This document shows positions 7,954 to 15,773 of a stretch of DNA of 38,846 nt, piece by piece (position 1 is the stretch's first letter; every line of letters starts with the position of its first letter). A program made the translations under genes and the position numbers. The DNA is from DATDMG01 sp036518955 (lineage in GTDB: Bacteria; Actinomycetota; Actinomycetes; Actinomycetales; Kineosporiaceae): contig DATDMG010000509.1 of NCBI GenBank assembly GCA_036518955.1, positions 1 to 38,846 of the forward strand, in the 5' to 3' direction. A model generated the notes under the pieces. The model was given only the letters and a program-made list of their open reading frames with translations, did no database searches and was not told the origin of the DNA.

Positions 7954-9393
7954 ATGACCACGGAATCCAAGGGCACCACGGCGTCCGCCACGTCGACCGA
8001 GGTGGCGCAGTCCGACTTCGCCCGAGACGCGGGGGCCGCGACCCTCGGCGACTACGTACGGGACTACGTCAGCCGGGTCCGCGGCGGCGAGGTCGGCGCG
8101 TTGCCGGCCGTGCTCGGCCTGGTGGTGCTGGCCCTGATCTTCTCGCAGGCCAGCGATCGCTTCATGTCCGTCTACAACCTGGCCAACCTGGTGAGCCAGG
8201 CCGGAATCACCGTGCTCATCGCGATGGGCCTGGTCTTCGTGCTGCTGCTGGGCGAGATCGACCTCGCCGCCGGCACGGCCAGCGGCGCGTGTGCCGCGAT
8301 CATGGGTCTCTCGCTGGTGAACAAGGGCGACATCCACAAGGCCTTCGGGACGACGACGTTCACGGTCGTCGTCCTGTTCATGCTCGCCGCCATCGCCATC
8401 GCGGTGCTCTCCCGGCTGTGGATCGCCGTCGCCCTGGTCGCGGCGGGCGTGCTGATCTTCGTGACCGGCGTGGGGGCCGGAAGCCAGCTGGGTGCGATCT
8501 ACCTGTCCGTGTCGGCAGGTGTCGCGATCGGCCTCGTCACCGGGTTCCTGGTGGCGCGGGTCGGCATCCCGTCGTTCGTCGTCACCCTGGCGCTCTTCCT
8601 CGGCTGGCAGGGCGTCCTGCTGCAGTTCATCGGCACCGGCGCCGCGATCTCGGTGAGCAGCTTCCCGCTGATCAACAACATCTCGAACGGAAACCTGCCG
8701 CCGCTCTGGGGTTGGATCATGTTCGTCGTGGTGGTGGGCGGTTACGCCGCGATCACTCTGCGCCGGTCGATCCAGCGCCGTTCCGAAGGCCTGTCCGCCG
8801 AGCCGATCCCGCTGGTCCTGCTCCGCGCCGGCGGCATCACCGTGATCGCGGGTGTGGGTCTGTACCTGCTGAACCGGGAGCGGTCCCCGAACCCGGCGAA
8901 CGCCTCGATCAAGGGCGCGCCCTACGTGCTCCCCCTGATCATCGTGTTGATGATCCTGTGGACGTTCGTGCTGAGCAAGACCCGGTTCGGGCGGTACATC
9001 TACGCGGTCGGCGGAAACGCCGAGGCGTCCCGTCGGGCCGGTGTCGACCTGCGCCGGATCCGCATCTCGGCCTTCGCCATCACCTCCGGGATGGCGGCGC
9101 TCGGCGGCGTCGTGCAGGCCTCCCGGCTCGGCAGCATCCCGTCCGATGCGGGCGGCGGGAACACCCTGCTCTACGCCGTCGCAGCCGCCGTCATCGGCGG
9201 GACCTCGCTGTTCGGCGGCCGCGGGCGGGCCCGGGACGCCGTGATCGGCGGCCTGGTGATCGCGATGATCCCGAACGGCCTCGGCCTGCTGCCGAACCTG
9301 CCGGCGTCGGCGAACTTCATCATCACCATGCTCGTCCTGCTGCTGGCCGCGAGCGTGGATGCGCTCTCCCGGAAGCGTTCCGCCACGACCTGA
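7954..9393 (+). CDS. xylH: Sugar ABC transporter permease, XylH type
   Basis: The 479-residue integral membrane protein forms the channel of the transporter. After a polar N-terminus of about 45 residues come many hydrophobic helices, such as VLGLVVLALIFSQAS, ITVLIAMGLVFVLLLGEIDLA and SVSAGVAIGLVTGFLVARVG. The branched-chain/ribose-permease motif GEIDLAAGT and the EAA-like loop YAVGGNAEASRRAGVDLRRI are present, followed by GGTSLFGGRGRARDAVIGGL. It is longer than ribose permeases (about 320 residues), in line with the XylH group. The ATG lies 10 nt after xylG, with GAGGGGG just behind the xylG stop, so the two are co-translated from one mRNA. A 14-bp hairpin follows. Confidence 0.94.
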   Translation: MTTESKGTTASATSTEVAQSDFARDAGAATLGDYVRDYVSRVRGGEVGALPAVLGLVVLALIFSQASDRFMSVYNLANLVSQAGITVLIAMGLVFVLLLGEIDLAAGTASGACAAIMGLSLVNKGDIHKAFGTTTFTVVVLFMLAAIAIAVLSRLWIAVALVAAGVLIFVTGVGAGSQLGAIYLSVSAGVAIGLVTGFLVARVGIPSFVVTLALFLGWQGVLLQFIGTGAAISVSSFPLINNISNGNLPPLWGWIMFVVVVGGYAAITLRRSIQRRSEGLSAEPIPLVLLRAGGITVIAGVGLYLLNRERSPNPANASIKGAPYVLPLIIVLMILWTFVLSKTRFGRYIYAVGGNAEASRRAGVDLRRIRISAFAITSGMAALGGVVQASRLGSIPSDAGGGNTLLYAVAAAVIGGTSLFGGRGRARDAVIGGLVIAMIPNGLGLLPNLPASANFIITMLVLLLAASVDALSRKRSATT

Positions 9394-9423
9394 GGGCGGC
9401 GCCTGTCGCCTGCCCGCGGCGTG

Positions 9424-9458
9424 CCGGTCCGGACGGCCTTGCCCGCCGTCCGGACCGG
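9424..9458 (+). terminator. Perfect 14-bp hairpin after xylH
   Basis: CCGGTCCGGACGGC (9424-9437) pairs perfectly with 9445-9458 around a 7-nt loop, 30 nt after the xylH stop. It should end the transporter transcript before the ROK gene. Its right arm runs into the second copy of the CGGACCGGTCCG palindrome (9451-9462). Confidence 0.75.
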
Positions 9459-9543
9459 TCCGCCGTCCACCGCGGCCGTCGGTTCCCCGCGGGGGGCGTC
9501 CAGGGGTCGTCCGTGCACGGGGACCGGCAGAAGGAGAGCTCTG

Positions 9544-10767
9544 ATGGCTCCGCTCGGTCGCTCGCCGTGGGCCGCCCGGGGCGGTAACCCGCGTGACGTG
9601 CGGCGGCACAACCTCGGCATCCTGCTGGGGCACCTGCACAGCTCCGCGCCGCTCAGCCGGGCGGAGCTCACCCAACGGATGGGCCTCAACCGCAGCACGA
9701 TCGCCGGGCTGGTGTCCCAGCTCACCGAGCTGGGGCTGGTGGAGGAGGAGCGCCCCGCCGGCACCCGGGCCGGTGCCGGGCGCCCTTCGCTGGTGGTCCG
9801 GCTCAGGCCGCAGGGCGTGCACGTCCTGGCCGTCGACATCGGGGTCGACCGGGCGACCGTCGGGCTGGTCGGGCTGGGGGGTCGGGTCGTCGCCCGCCGC
9901 GGGACCCGGTTCCGGCCGTCGGCGTCGCCGGCTGTGGTGGCCGCCGCGGTGCGGCGGCTGGTGGAGGCACTGCTCGACGATCCGGTCGGGTACGGCGCGC
10001 CGATCGTCGGGATGGGGGTCGCGCTGCCGGCGGTCGTCCGGCGTCCGGACGGGTTCATCCGCTTCGCACCGAACCTGGGCTGGGTCGACCAGCCGCTCGG
10101 CGAACTGCTCGCCGTCCAGCTCATGGACGTGCTGCGGGGGCACCGGGTGCAGGTGGGTAACGACGCCGATCTCGGCGTGCTCGCCGAGCACCTGCGCGGC
10201 GCCGCGGTGGGGGAGAACGACGTCGTCTTCATCATGGGCGGGGTCGGCGTGGGTGGCGGCTGCATCGTGGGCGGCGTGCCGTTGACCGGCGCCGGTGGCT
10301 ACGCCGGCGAGGTGGGCCACCTGCCGGTGGTGCCGGGCGGGCGGAGCTGCCGTTGCGGTGCCCGGGGCTGCTGGGAGACGGTGATCGGCGAGCCGGCGAT
10401 CGCCCGCGCGCTGGGCCAGCGCAGCGCGGACGTCGACGAACTCGTGCAGGCCGTTCACGCGGCGGCCGGGTCGGGCGCCCTGGATGCCGTCGCCTGCCAC
10501 CTCGGGCGCGGTCTGGCTGCTGTGGTGAACCTGCTCAATCCGCGCCTCGTCATCATCGGTGGCGTGCTGGGGGAGGTGTTCGGTGCGGCCAGGGACGCCG
10601 TCCGCGCCGCGCTGGACGCCACCGCCCTCACGGCGTCGGCCGACCAGGTGCAGCTGGCCCTGCCGAGGCTGGGCGCCGACGCGGTGCTCGTCGGGGCGTC
10701 CGAGCTGGCGTGGGAGGAGCTGCTGGCCGATCCGGTGGCGGTGATGACCGGCGTCCCGGTGCTCTGA
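9544..10767 (+). CDS. ROK-family transcriptional regulator (XylR/Rok7B7-like)
   Basis: The 407-residue protein combines a DNA-binding winged helix (RRHNLGILLGHLHSSAPLSRAELTQRMGLNRSTIAGLV, written here by ends: residues about 21-57) with a ROK sugar-sensing domain. The ROK part shows VLAVDIGVDRATVGLVG, NDADLGVLAEH, GGYAGEVGHLPV and the zinc motif CRCGARGCWET. Family members repress sugar genes and release DNA upon binding a sugar or sugar phosphate. In Streptomyces coelicolor the regulator Rok7B7 lies beside xylFGH, as here, so this protein probably controls the transporter and perhaps itself. ATG 9544 has AAGGAG at 9531-9536 with a 7-nt spacer. The inducer (xylose or a derivative) is inferred. 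Confidence 0.93.
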   Translation: MAPLGRSPWAARGGNPRDVRRHNLGILLGHLHSSAPLSRAELTQRMGLNRSTIAGLVSQLTELGLVEEERPAGTRAGAGRPSLVVRLRPQGVHVLAVDIGVDRATVGLVGLGGRVVARRGTRFRPSASPAVVAAAVRRLVEALLDDPVGYGAPIVGMGVALPAVVRRPDGFIRFAPNLGWVDQPLGELLAVQLMDVLRGHRVQVGNDADLGVLAEHLRGAAVGENDVVFIMGGVGVGGGCIVGGVPLTGAGGYAGEVGHLPVVPGGRSCRCGARGCWETVIGEPAIARALGQRSADVDELVQAVHAAAGSGALDAVACHLGRGLAAVVNLLNPRLVIIGGVLGEVFGAARDAVRAALDATALTASADQVQLALPRLGADAVLVGASELAWEELLADPVAVMTGVPVL

Positions 10768-10826
10768 CGGTGGGCGGGGCCTGATGCCCGGTCCACCCCG
10801 TTACCCCGATCAGGGGAGCGTGGTCG

Positions 10827-10857
10827 GCCGGAGGCCGCTTCGCCGACCGCCTCCGGC
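10827..10857 (+). terminator. Hairpin after the ROK gene
   Basis: GCCGGAGGC (10827-10835) and GCCTCCGGC (10849-10857) are perfect 9-bp arms around a 13-nt loop. It probably terminates the ROK transcript. It stands only 12 nt before the next start codon, so it may instead lie in that gene's leader. Confidence 0.55.
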
Positions 10858-10869
10858 AGGATGGGGGCG

Positions 10870-11241
10870 GTGACCGATCGCACCCTCCCACCCGGCTGGC
10901 CGGAGCAGGTACGACGGCCTGGAACACCGGACTGGGAGCGGTCAGCCACCGGATGGTTGCTCGACCAGTGCCCGCCTGAGTACCGCGGGTACGCCGTCGT
11001 GGTGCGGCACCCCGGGGTGCTGGCCTGGCTGGCGGGCTGTCACGTCGAGGCCGGCCTGGCCGGGGCCGGCCAGGCGTTGGCCCGGGCGCGTGGGGAACTT
11101 GCCCACCAGGTGCCGCCCCCCGCCCTCGCCGAGCTGATCGAGGTGCTCGAGGCCGAGCGGGTGCGGCTCGTCGCCGCCCGGCGAGCGGTGGGCCTGGTCG
11201 AGGGGGCCCTGCGTGGGGAGCGGTACGTGCCTCGGCTGTGA
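10870..11241 (+). CDS. Conserved hypothetical protein beside dxs
   Basis: The predicted soluble protein has 123 residues, with no signal peptide or membrane segment. It starts with TDRTLPPGWPEQVRRPGTPDWE and is helical afterwards; LAWLAGCHVEAGLAGAGQALAR and LAELIEVLEAERVRLVAARRA suggest a helical bundle or short coiled coil. I do not recognise a functional family, though small proteins like this occur near actinobacterial dxs genes. GTG 10870 has AGGA at 10858-10861 with an 8-nt spacer; ATG 10861 (126 residues) is the alternative and lacks a ribosome-binding site. A hairpin stands directly upstream and the dxs promoter region follows. Function unknown. Confidence 0.75.
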   Translation: MTDRTLPPGWPEQVRRPGTPDWERSATGWLLDQCPPEYRGYAVVVRHPGVLAWLAGCHVEAGLAGAGQALARARGELAHQVPPPALAELIEVLEAERVRLVAARRAVGLVEGALRGERYVPRL

Positions 11242-11366
11242 GGTGTCGGTGCCCGCGATGTGACCTTTGGGGGGTGCGGCAGGGACGTCGAGCGGTTGAG
11301 CGGGCGGCGCCCACCTAGACTCGCACTCGCCGCGGTCCGTCAACCGTCGGCGAGGAGGACCGCTTC

Positions 11367-13274
11367 ATGGTGGCGTTGCAGGCGATCGAGGGACCGCAGG
11401 ACCTGCGCCCGCTCACCCATACCCAGCTCGCCGACCTGGCGGCTCAGATCCGCGAGTTCCTGGTGGCGAAGGTCTCCCGCACGGGCGGCCACCTCGGGCC
11501 CAATCTGGGGGTGGTCGAGCTCACCCTGGCCGTGCACCGGGTGTTCGACTCCCCGAGCGACACCATCGTGTTCGACACCGGGCACCAGGCGTACGTCCAC
11601 AAGATCCTCACCGGGCGGCAGGACTTCTCCCGCCTCCGTCGCAAGGGTGGTCTCTCCGGCTACCCCTGCCGGGCGGAGTCCGATCACGACGTCGTGGAGA
11701 ACAGCCACGCGTCGACGGCCCTGTCCTGGGCGGACGGGATCGCCCGGGCTCATCAGCTCGCCGGCAGCGTCCACCGGCACGTGGTGGCGGTCGTGGGTGA
11801 CGGCGCCCTCACGGGCGGGATGGCCTGGGAGGCTCTCAACAACATCGCGACCGGCCGGGACCGGCGGCTGGTGATCGTCGTGAACGACAACGAGCGCTCC
11901 TACGCGCCGACCATCGGCGGCCTGGCGCACCACCTGTCCACGTTGCGGACCACCCGCGGGTACGAGCGTTTCCTGGAGTGGGGCAAGTCGGCCCTGCAAC
12001 GCGGCGGGGTGCCCGGGCGGCTCGCCTTCGAGGCGCTGCACGGGGTGAAGAAGGGCATCAAGGACGTCGTCGCGCCGCAGGGCATGTTCGAGGACCTCGG
12101 GATCAAGTACGTCGGCCCGGTCGACGGCCACGACGTTGCCGAGCTCGAGCACGCCCTGCGCCGGGCCAAGGCGTACGGCGGTCCGGTCATCGTGCACGTG
12201 ATCACTCGCAAGGGCAACGGGTACGGCCCTGCCGAGAACGACGAGACGGATCGGTTCCACGCCACGGGCGTGATCGATCCGCGGACCGGGCGACCCGTCG
12301 TCGCCGCCGGGATCAGCTGGACGAGCGTCTTCGCCGACGAGATCCTCCGGATCGGCTCGGAGCGCGAGGACGTCGTCGGGATCACCGCGGCCATGCTCGT
12401 CCCGGTCGGCCTGCACCGGTTCGCCGAGGCGTTCCCGGAGCGGGTCGTCGACGTCGGGATCGCCGAGCAGCATGCCGTGGCGAGCGCGGCCGGGATGGCC
12501 TTCGCGGGTCTGCACCCGGTCGTCGCGGTGTACGCAACCTTCGTCAACCGGGCCTTCGACCAGGTGCTGATGGACGTCGGCCTGCACCGGGCCGGGGTCA
12601 CCTTCGTCCTCGACCGGGCGGGGATCACCGGTGACGACGGGCCGAGTCACCACGGGATGTGGGACCTCTCCCTGCTCCGGCTCGTGCCGGGGATCCGGAT
12701 CGCCGCGCCCCGCGACGCCGACACCCTGCGCGACGAGTTGCGCGAGGCCGTCGCCGTGGACGGCGCCCCCACCGTCGTCCGGTTCTCCAAGGGGGAGGTG
12801 CCGGTCGGGATCCCGGCCATCGAGCGGCTGGGTGCGCTCGACGTGCTCCGCCGGGCCGGTGAGCCCGACGTCCTGCTGGTGGCGGTGGGTGCGATGGTGG
12901 GGCTGGGGCTCGACGTCGCCGATCGCCTGGTCGCCCAGGGCATCGGCGTCACGCTGGTCGACCCGCGCTGGGTGATCCCCGTGGACGACGCCCTGCTCGA
13001 TCTCGCTCGCAGCCATCGCCGGGTCGTGGTCGTCGAGGACAACCTCGTCGAGGGGGGCATCGCCTCCGCGGTCGCCGAGCGGCTGGCCGTGCTGGGCGTC
13101 CCGACACCGGTGACCGGGTTCGGCGTCCCACGCCGGTTCATCGACCACGCGTCCCGTAGCGAGGTGCTCGAGGATCTCGGCCTGACCGCGCAGGAGGTGT
13201 CCCGGCACGTCGTCGAGGCCGTCGCCGTCCAGGCGGAAGCCCTGGACCGCGCCACCCCCCTGCCTCGCTCCTGA
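11367..13274 (+). CDS. dxs: 1-deoxy-D-xylulose-5-phosphate synthase
   Basis: The 635-residue thiamine-diphosphate enzyme condenses pyruvate and glyceraldehyde 3-phosphate, the first step of the MEP pathway to isoprenoids. The N-terminal cofactor domain has GGHLGPNLGVVELTLAVHRV, FDTGHQAYVHKILTGR, VGDGALTGGMAWEALNN and VNDNERSYAP. The pyrimidine domain has VVDVGIAEQHAVASAAGMA and DRAGITGDDGPSHHGMWDL, and a transketolase C-terminal domain ends the protein. The length is normal. ATG 11367 has GAGGAGG at 11352-11358 with an 8-nt spacer. A -10-like box TAGACT lies at 11316-11321, without a clear -35 at 17 nt. Convergent with the next gene. Confidence 0.98.
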   Translation: MVALQAIEGPQDLRPLTHTQLADLAAQIREFLVAKVSRTGGHLGPNLGVVELTLAVHRVFDSPSDTIVFDTGHQAYVHKILTGRQDFSRLRRKGGLSGYPCRAESDHDVVENSHASTALSWADGIARAHQLAGSVHRHVVAVVGDGALTGGMAWEALNNIATGRDRRLVIVVNDNERSYAPTIGGLAHHLSTLRTTRGYERFLEWGKSALQRGGVPGRLAFEALHGVKKGIKDVVAPQGMFEDLGIKYVGPVDGHDVAELEHALRRAKAYGGPVIVHVITRKGNGYGPAENDETDRFHATGVIDPRTGRPVVAAGISWTSVFADEILRIGSEREDVVGITAAMLVPVGLHRFAEAFPERVVDVGIAEQHAVASAAGMAFAGLHPVVAVYATFVNRAFDQVLMDVGLHRAGVTFVLDRAGITGDDGPSHHGMWDLSLLRLVPGIRIAAPRDADTLRDELREAVAVDGAPTVVRFSKGEVPVGIPAIERLGALDVLRRAGEPDVLLVAVGAMVGLGLDVADRLVAQGIGVTLVDPRWVIPVDDALLDLARSHRRVVVVEDNLVEGGIASAVAERLAVLGVPTPVTGFGVPRRFIDHASRSEVLEDLGLTAQEVSRHVVEAVAVQAEALDRATPLPRS

Positions 13275-13290
13275 CCACCGCACCTCCGTT

Positions 13291-13345
13291 GTGATCATGT
13301 GCTGAGCGTCGGGATGGTCCCGGAGCGGGTGAAGTGCATGGTCAC
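13291..13345. terminator. Nested inverted repeat between convergent genes
   Basis: Outer arms GTGATCATG (13291-13299) and CATGGTCAC (13337-13345) pair with one wobble, and an inner stem CGGGA/TCCCG lies at 13310-13322. It can serve dxs and the minus-strand gene, whose last codons it overlaps. Confidence 0.5.
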
Positions 13346-14169
13346 TGTTGATGCGCGTGATCACGGGTGGCGGGCGTCCGGGTGACGCGCTCCGTGGCGA
13401 CGGTGAGTGGCTCCGGCAGGCCGCGCCGAGCCGGCGCGGTGAGCAGCCAGACGGCCCGGGCGTAGTCCTGGTCGGCCGCCGCGGTGCCGATCCACACCCG
13501 GTCCCGGCGCGGGGCGGACACTGCCGGTGCCTCCGGGCGCGCCGTCGTCGGGGGGCCCGGCTCGAGGCCGGCGAGCCAGGCGCGTACCGCCGGCACCGTG
13601 AGCATCGTCAGCGCGTCGGCCCCGCCGACGCCGGCGAGGGCCCGCGGAGGCGTTCCGCCCGCTTCGGCGCGGTCGATCGCGAAGCAGGCCAGCCGCTCGG
13701 TCAGCGGCCGGAGCGCCGCCCACACCGCCGTCGGGTCCAGCTGCGCCGACCGGATGACCGACGGGGGGAGCGGCACGGGCTCGTCGTCCCCGGGGAGCAG
13801 GCGCCACACCCCGAGGCCGACGTCGAGCACGTCGCCCGGCACACGCTCGTGGACCCACTCCGGTCCGGGGTGCAGCAGGTGCCCGGCCGGCAGGGCGAGC
13901 GGGCGGAGCGCGCGGGCCAGCACCTCGGTCGCGGCAGGGCCCAGGACCTCGACGGCGTGGTGCAGTTCCAGCAGCAGGGCGAGGCGGCGACGTGGCGCCG
14001 GGGTGATCGGGTCGTCGTCCCGGAGGAGCCGGGCGACCTCGGGCCAGCCGACCGCCGCCCCGCAGGAGCAGCCCGGGGCCAGGACGCCGTCCGCGGTCGC
14101 CGTCGCCCCCACGCCGTCGAGCACGCACACGGCACGGACCAGCCGCCTGACCGCGGTGTGCTCCTCCAT
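13342..14169 (-). CDS. Hypothetical protein with CxC motif
   Basis: The 275-residue protein is not recognised. It has no signal peptide or membrane helix. Near the N-terminus GVLAPGCSCGAAVGW carries a CxC pair, and several Leu-rich helices follow (RRLALLLELHHAVEVLG, EVLARALRPLALPAGH). WVHERVPGDVLDVGLGVWRLL suggests a compact alpha/beta core, and the tail is Pro/Ala/Arg-rich. ATG 14169 was chosen because a GGTGGG element stands 3-8 nt upstream and the codons before it look non-coding. It is divergent from the metallopeptidase-like gene (130 nt between starts), so the two may share control. Function unknown. Confidence 0.7.
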   Translation of the reverse strand: MEEHTAVRRLVRAVCVLDGVGATATADGVLAPGCSCGAAVGWPEVARLLRDDDPITPAPRRRLALLLELHHAVEVLGPAATEVLARALRPLALPAGHLLHPGPEWVHERVPGDVLDVGLGVWRLLPGDDEPVPLPPSVIRSAQLDPTAVWAALRPLTERLACFAIDRAEAGGTPPRALAGVGGADALTMLTVPAVRAWLAGLEPGPPTTARPEAPAVSAPRRDRVWIGTAAADQDYARAVWLLTAPARRGLPEPLTVATERVTRTPATRDHAHQQ

Positions 14170-14238
14170 GCGCCCACCGTAGTCGTACGGGCAGCCACGT
14201 GCGGTGGAGGCGCGCCAGGATCGCCCGCGTCGGGGGAT

Positions 14239-14260
14239 TTGGACGATCACTGAGTGTGAT
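14239..14260 (+). promoter_or_regulatory. Candidate promoter/operator in divergent gap
   Basis: In the 130-nt gap between two divergent genes, TTGGAC (14239-14244) is followed by the inverted repeat ATCAC-TGAGT-GTGAT (14246-14260) and a weak -10 TAGATC (14260-14265, 15-nt spacer). This is the only AT-richer patch in the gap. A role for either gene is inferred. Confidence 0.3.
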
Positions 14261-14299
14261 AGATCAACGGAGTCGGTGTCTGAAGGCTACTGTGCGGCC

Positions 14300-15721
14300 A
14301 TGGGATGGGACCGGCCCGCTACCGGAGGGCGGCCACCCGGCCGGTTCGCCTGGGCGTTCGCCGTCCTGAGCGCGGCCGGCCTGGTGGCGGCGTTGGGCGC
14401 CGTCGGGCTCCGGGCGCTGGACGGCGAGGGCCCGCTCGCCCTGCCCGCGTTCGCCGGTGCACCGGCCGACCTGCGCGCCCGGGGCGTCGATCCGGCGCTC
14501 GGGCTGATGACCCGGGCGTTGCGTGCGCACGACGAACGTGCCTACCTCGCTGTCGTCGACGGCCGGGACGCCGCCCTGCTGGCCCGTCAGCGCACCCTGT
14601 TCCGCAACCTGCAGGCGCTGCCCCTGAAGGACCCGTTGCTTCGCTGGGACGGCCGGCGGTCGCAGCCGTCCGAGCACCCCGAGCGCTACCCCGCGGGCGC
14701 GGTCACCGTCGTCGCGGACCTGACGTTCCTGCTCGACGGCTGGGACGACGAGAACGTCGACGATGTCGTCGTCCTCACCCTGGCCCCGGTCGGCCGCGGC
14801 TGGCTGGTCGTCGGGGACACGGACGACGCCGGCACCTCACCGGCCCGGCGGTACCTGGAGCCGTGGACGGTGGGCGTGCCGCTCGGCGTCGAGCGGCGTG
14901 GCCACGTCCTGGTCGTGGGCCAGGCGGCGCAGCGGGCGGAGCTGCGGCGCCTGGCCGACCGCCTCGAGCAGGTGGCCGGCGACGTCCGGGAGCGATGGGC
15001 GGAGCCGAGCTGGAACGGGCGCGTCGTCGCCTACGCGGTGACCGATCCGCGGTTCGTGCAGGCCTGGTTCGCCGGGCAGGCCGCGACCGGGCCGCCGGAC
15101 CGTGCCGCCGGGGGGCAGCCGACCTGGGAGGCGCGCGTCGGCAGCCTGTCCCGCTCGGCGCCGGGAGACGACGCCGAGAACGGGCCGCCCCGGCTCGTCG
15201 TCACGCCGTACGTGCTCGGCCGGGTCGATGCCCGCGTGCTGTCCACGCTCCGGCACGAGGTGACCCATGTGGCCACGGCCCGGCTGGGCCGTCCGGTGCC
15301 GGGCTGGCTCGCCGAGGGAGCCGCGGAGTACACCGGCTTCCGGCTCGGCGGGGCGCGCGTGGACGCGGTGCGCACCTTCGCCGCTCACGGGCTGACGGAG
15401 GAGCTGGCGCTGGCGATGCGGGGTGGCAGCTGGCAGCCCCGGCTGCTCGACGACCGGGACCAGTTCTACTCCGGAACGGCCGAGGTGGTCTCGGCCGGGT
15501 ACCTCGACGCCTGGATCGCCTGCCTGTACGTCGCCGACCGCTACGGCGACGCGGCGCTGCGCCGGCTCTACGACACCGCCGCGTCCCAGCCCACCGCGGC
15601 GAGCTGGGACGCCGTCGACGACTCCGCCCTGCGCGAGGTGCTGCAGACCGACCATGCCGGCCTGCTGGCGGCCGTACGCGGCTACGGCCTCGCCCTCTAC
15701 CGGCGGGCGACCGGGGCCTGA
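14300..15721 (+). CDS. Membrane-anchored HExxH metallopeptidase-like protein
   Basis: The 473-residue protein has one N-terminal membrane segment (FAWAFAVLSAAGLVAALGAVGL, about 15-36), which would place the rest outside the membrane. The zinc motif HEVTH (319-323) is followed by GWLAEGAAEYTGF, whose Glu339 is the likely third ligand, as in gluzincin peptidases. The middle (about 50-200) resembles a cystatin/NTF2-like alpha/beta module of unclear role. An actual peptidase activity and its substrate are inferred only from the motif. ATG 14300 was chosen because the membrane segment follows it; its GAAGG is distant (13 nt), and GTG 14276 is an alternative. It is convergent with fadB across a shared hairpin. 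Confidence 0.75.
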   Translation: MGWDRPATGGRPPGRFAWAFAVLSAAGLVAALGAVGLRALDGEGPLALPAFAGAPADLRARGVDPALGLMTRALRAHDERAYLAVVDGRDAALLARQRTLFRNLQALPLKDPLLRWDGRRSQPSEHPERYPAGAVTVVADLTFLLDGWDDENVDDVVVLTLAPVGRGWLVVGDTDDAGTSPARRYLEPWTVGVPLGVERRGHVLVVGQAAQRAELRRLADRLEQVAGDVRERWAEPSWNGRVVAYAVTDPRFVQAWFAGQAATGPPDRAAGGQPTWEARVGSLSRSAPGDDAENGPPRLVVTPYVLGRVDARVLSTLRHEVTHVATARLGRPVPGWLAEGAAEYTGFRLGGARVDAVRTFAAHGLTEELALAMRGGSWQPRLLDDRDQFYSGTAEVVSAGYLDAWIACLYVADRYGDAALRRLYDTAASQPTAASWDAVDDSALREVLQTDHAGLLAAVRGYGLALYRRATGA

Positions 15722-15773
15722 CGACCCCGGCCGACCGGGACGACGCCTCACCGCGCCGGCACGGCGTCAGGCC
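15715..15773. terminator. Bidirectional terminator containing both stop codons
   Basis: GGCCTGACG (15715-15723) and CGTCAGGCC (15765-15773) are perfect 9-bp arms. The left arm contains the TGA of the metallopeptidase gene and the right arm the stop of fadB. A second, competing stem GACGCC/GGCGTC (15742-15747 and 15763-15768) lies inside. Confidence 0.5.

Noticed and set aside
7879..10500. Long minus-strand open frame across xylH and the ROK gene
   Set aside because: Low-complexity translation rich in His, Arg, Asp and Gln, no family motifs, and it crosses two well-supported plus-strand genes and a terminator.
14246..14260. CRP binding site
   Set aside because: The half-sites are in the opposite order to TGTGA-N6-TCACA, so only an unassigned inverted repeat is reported.
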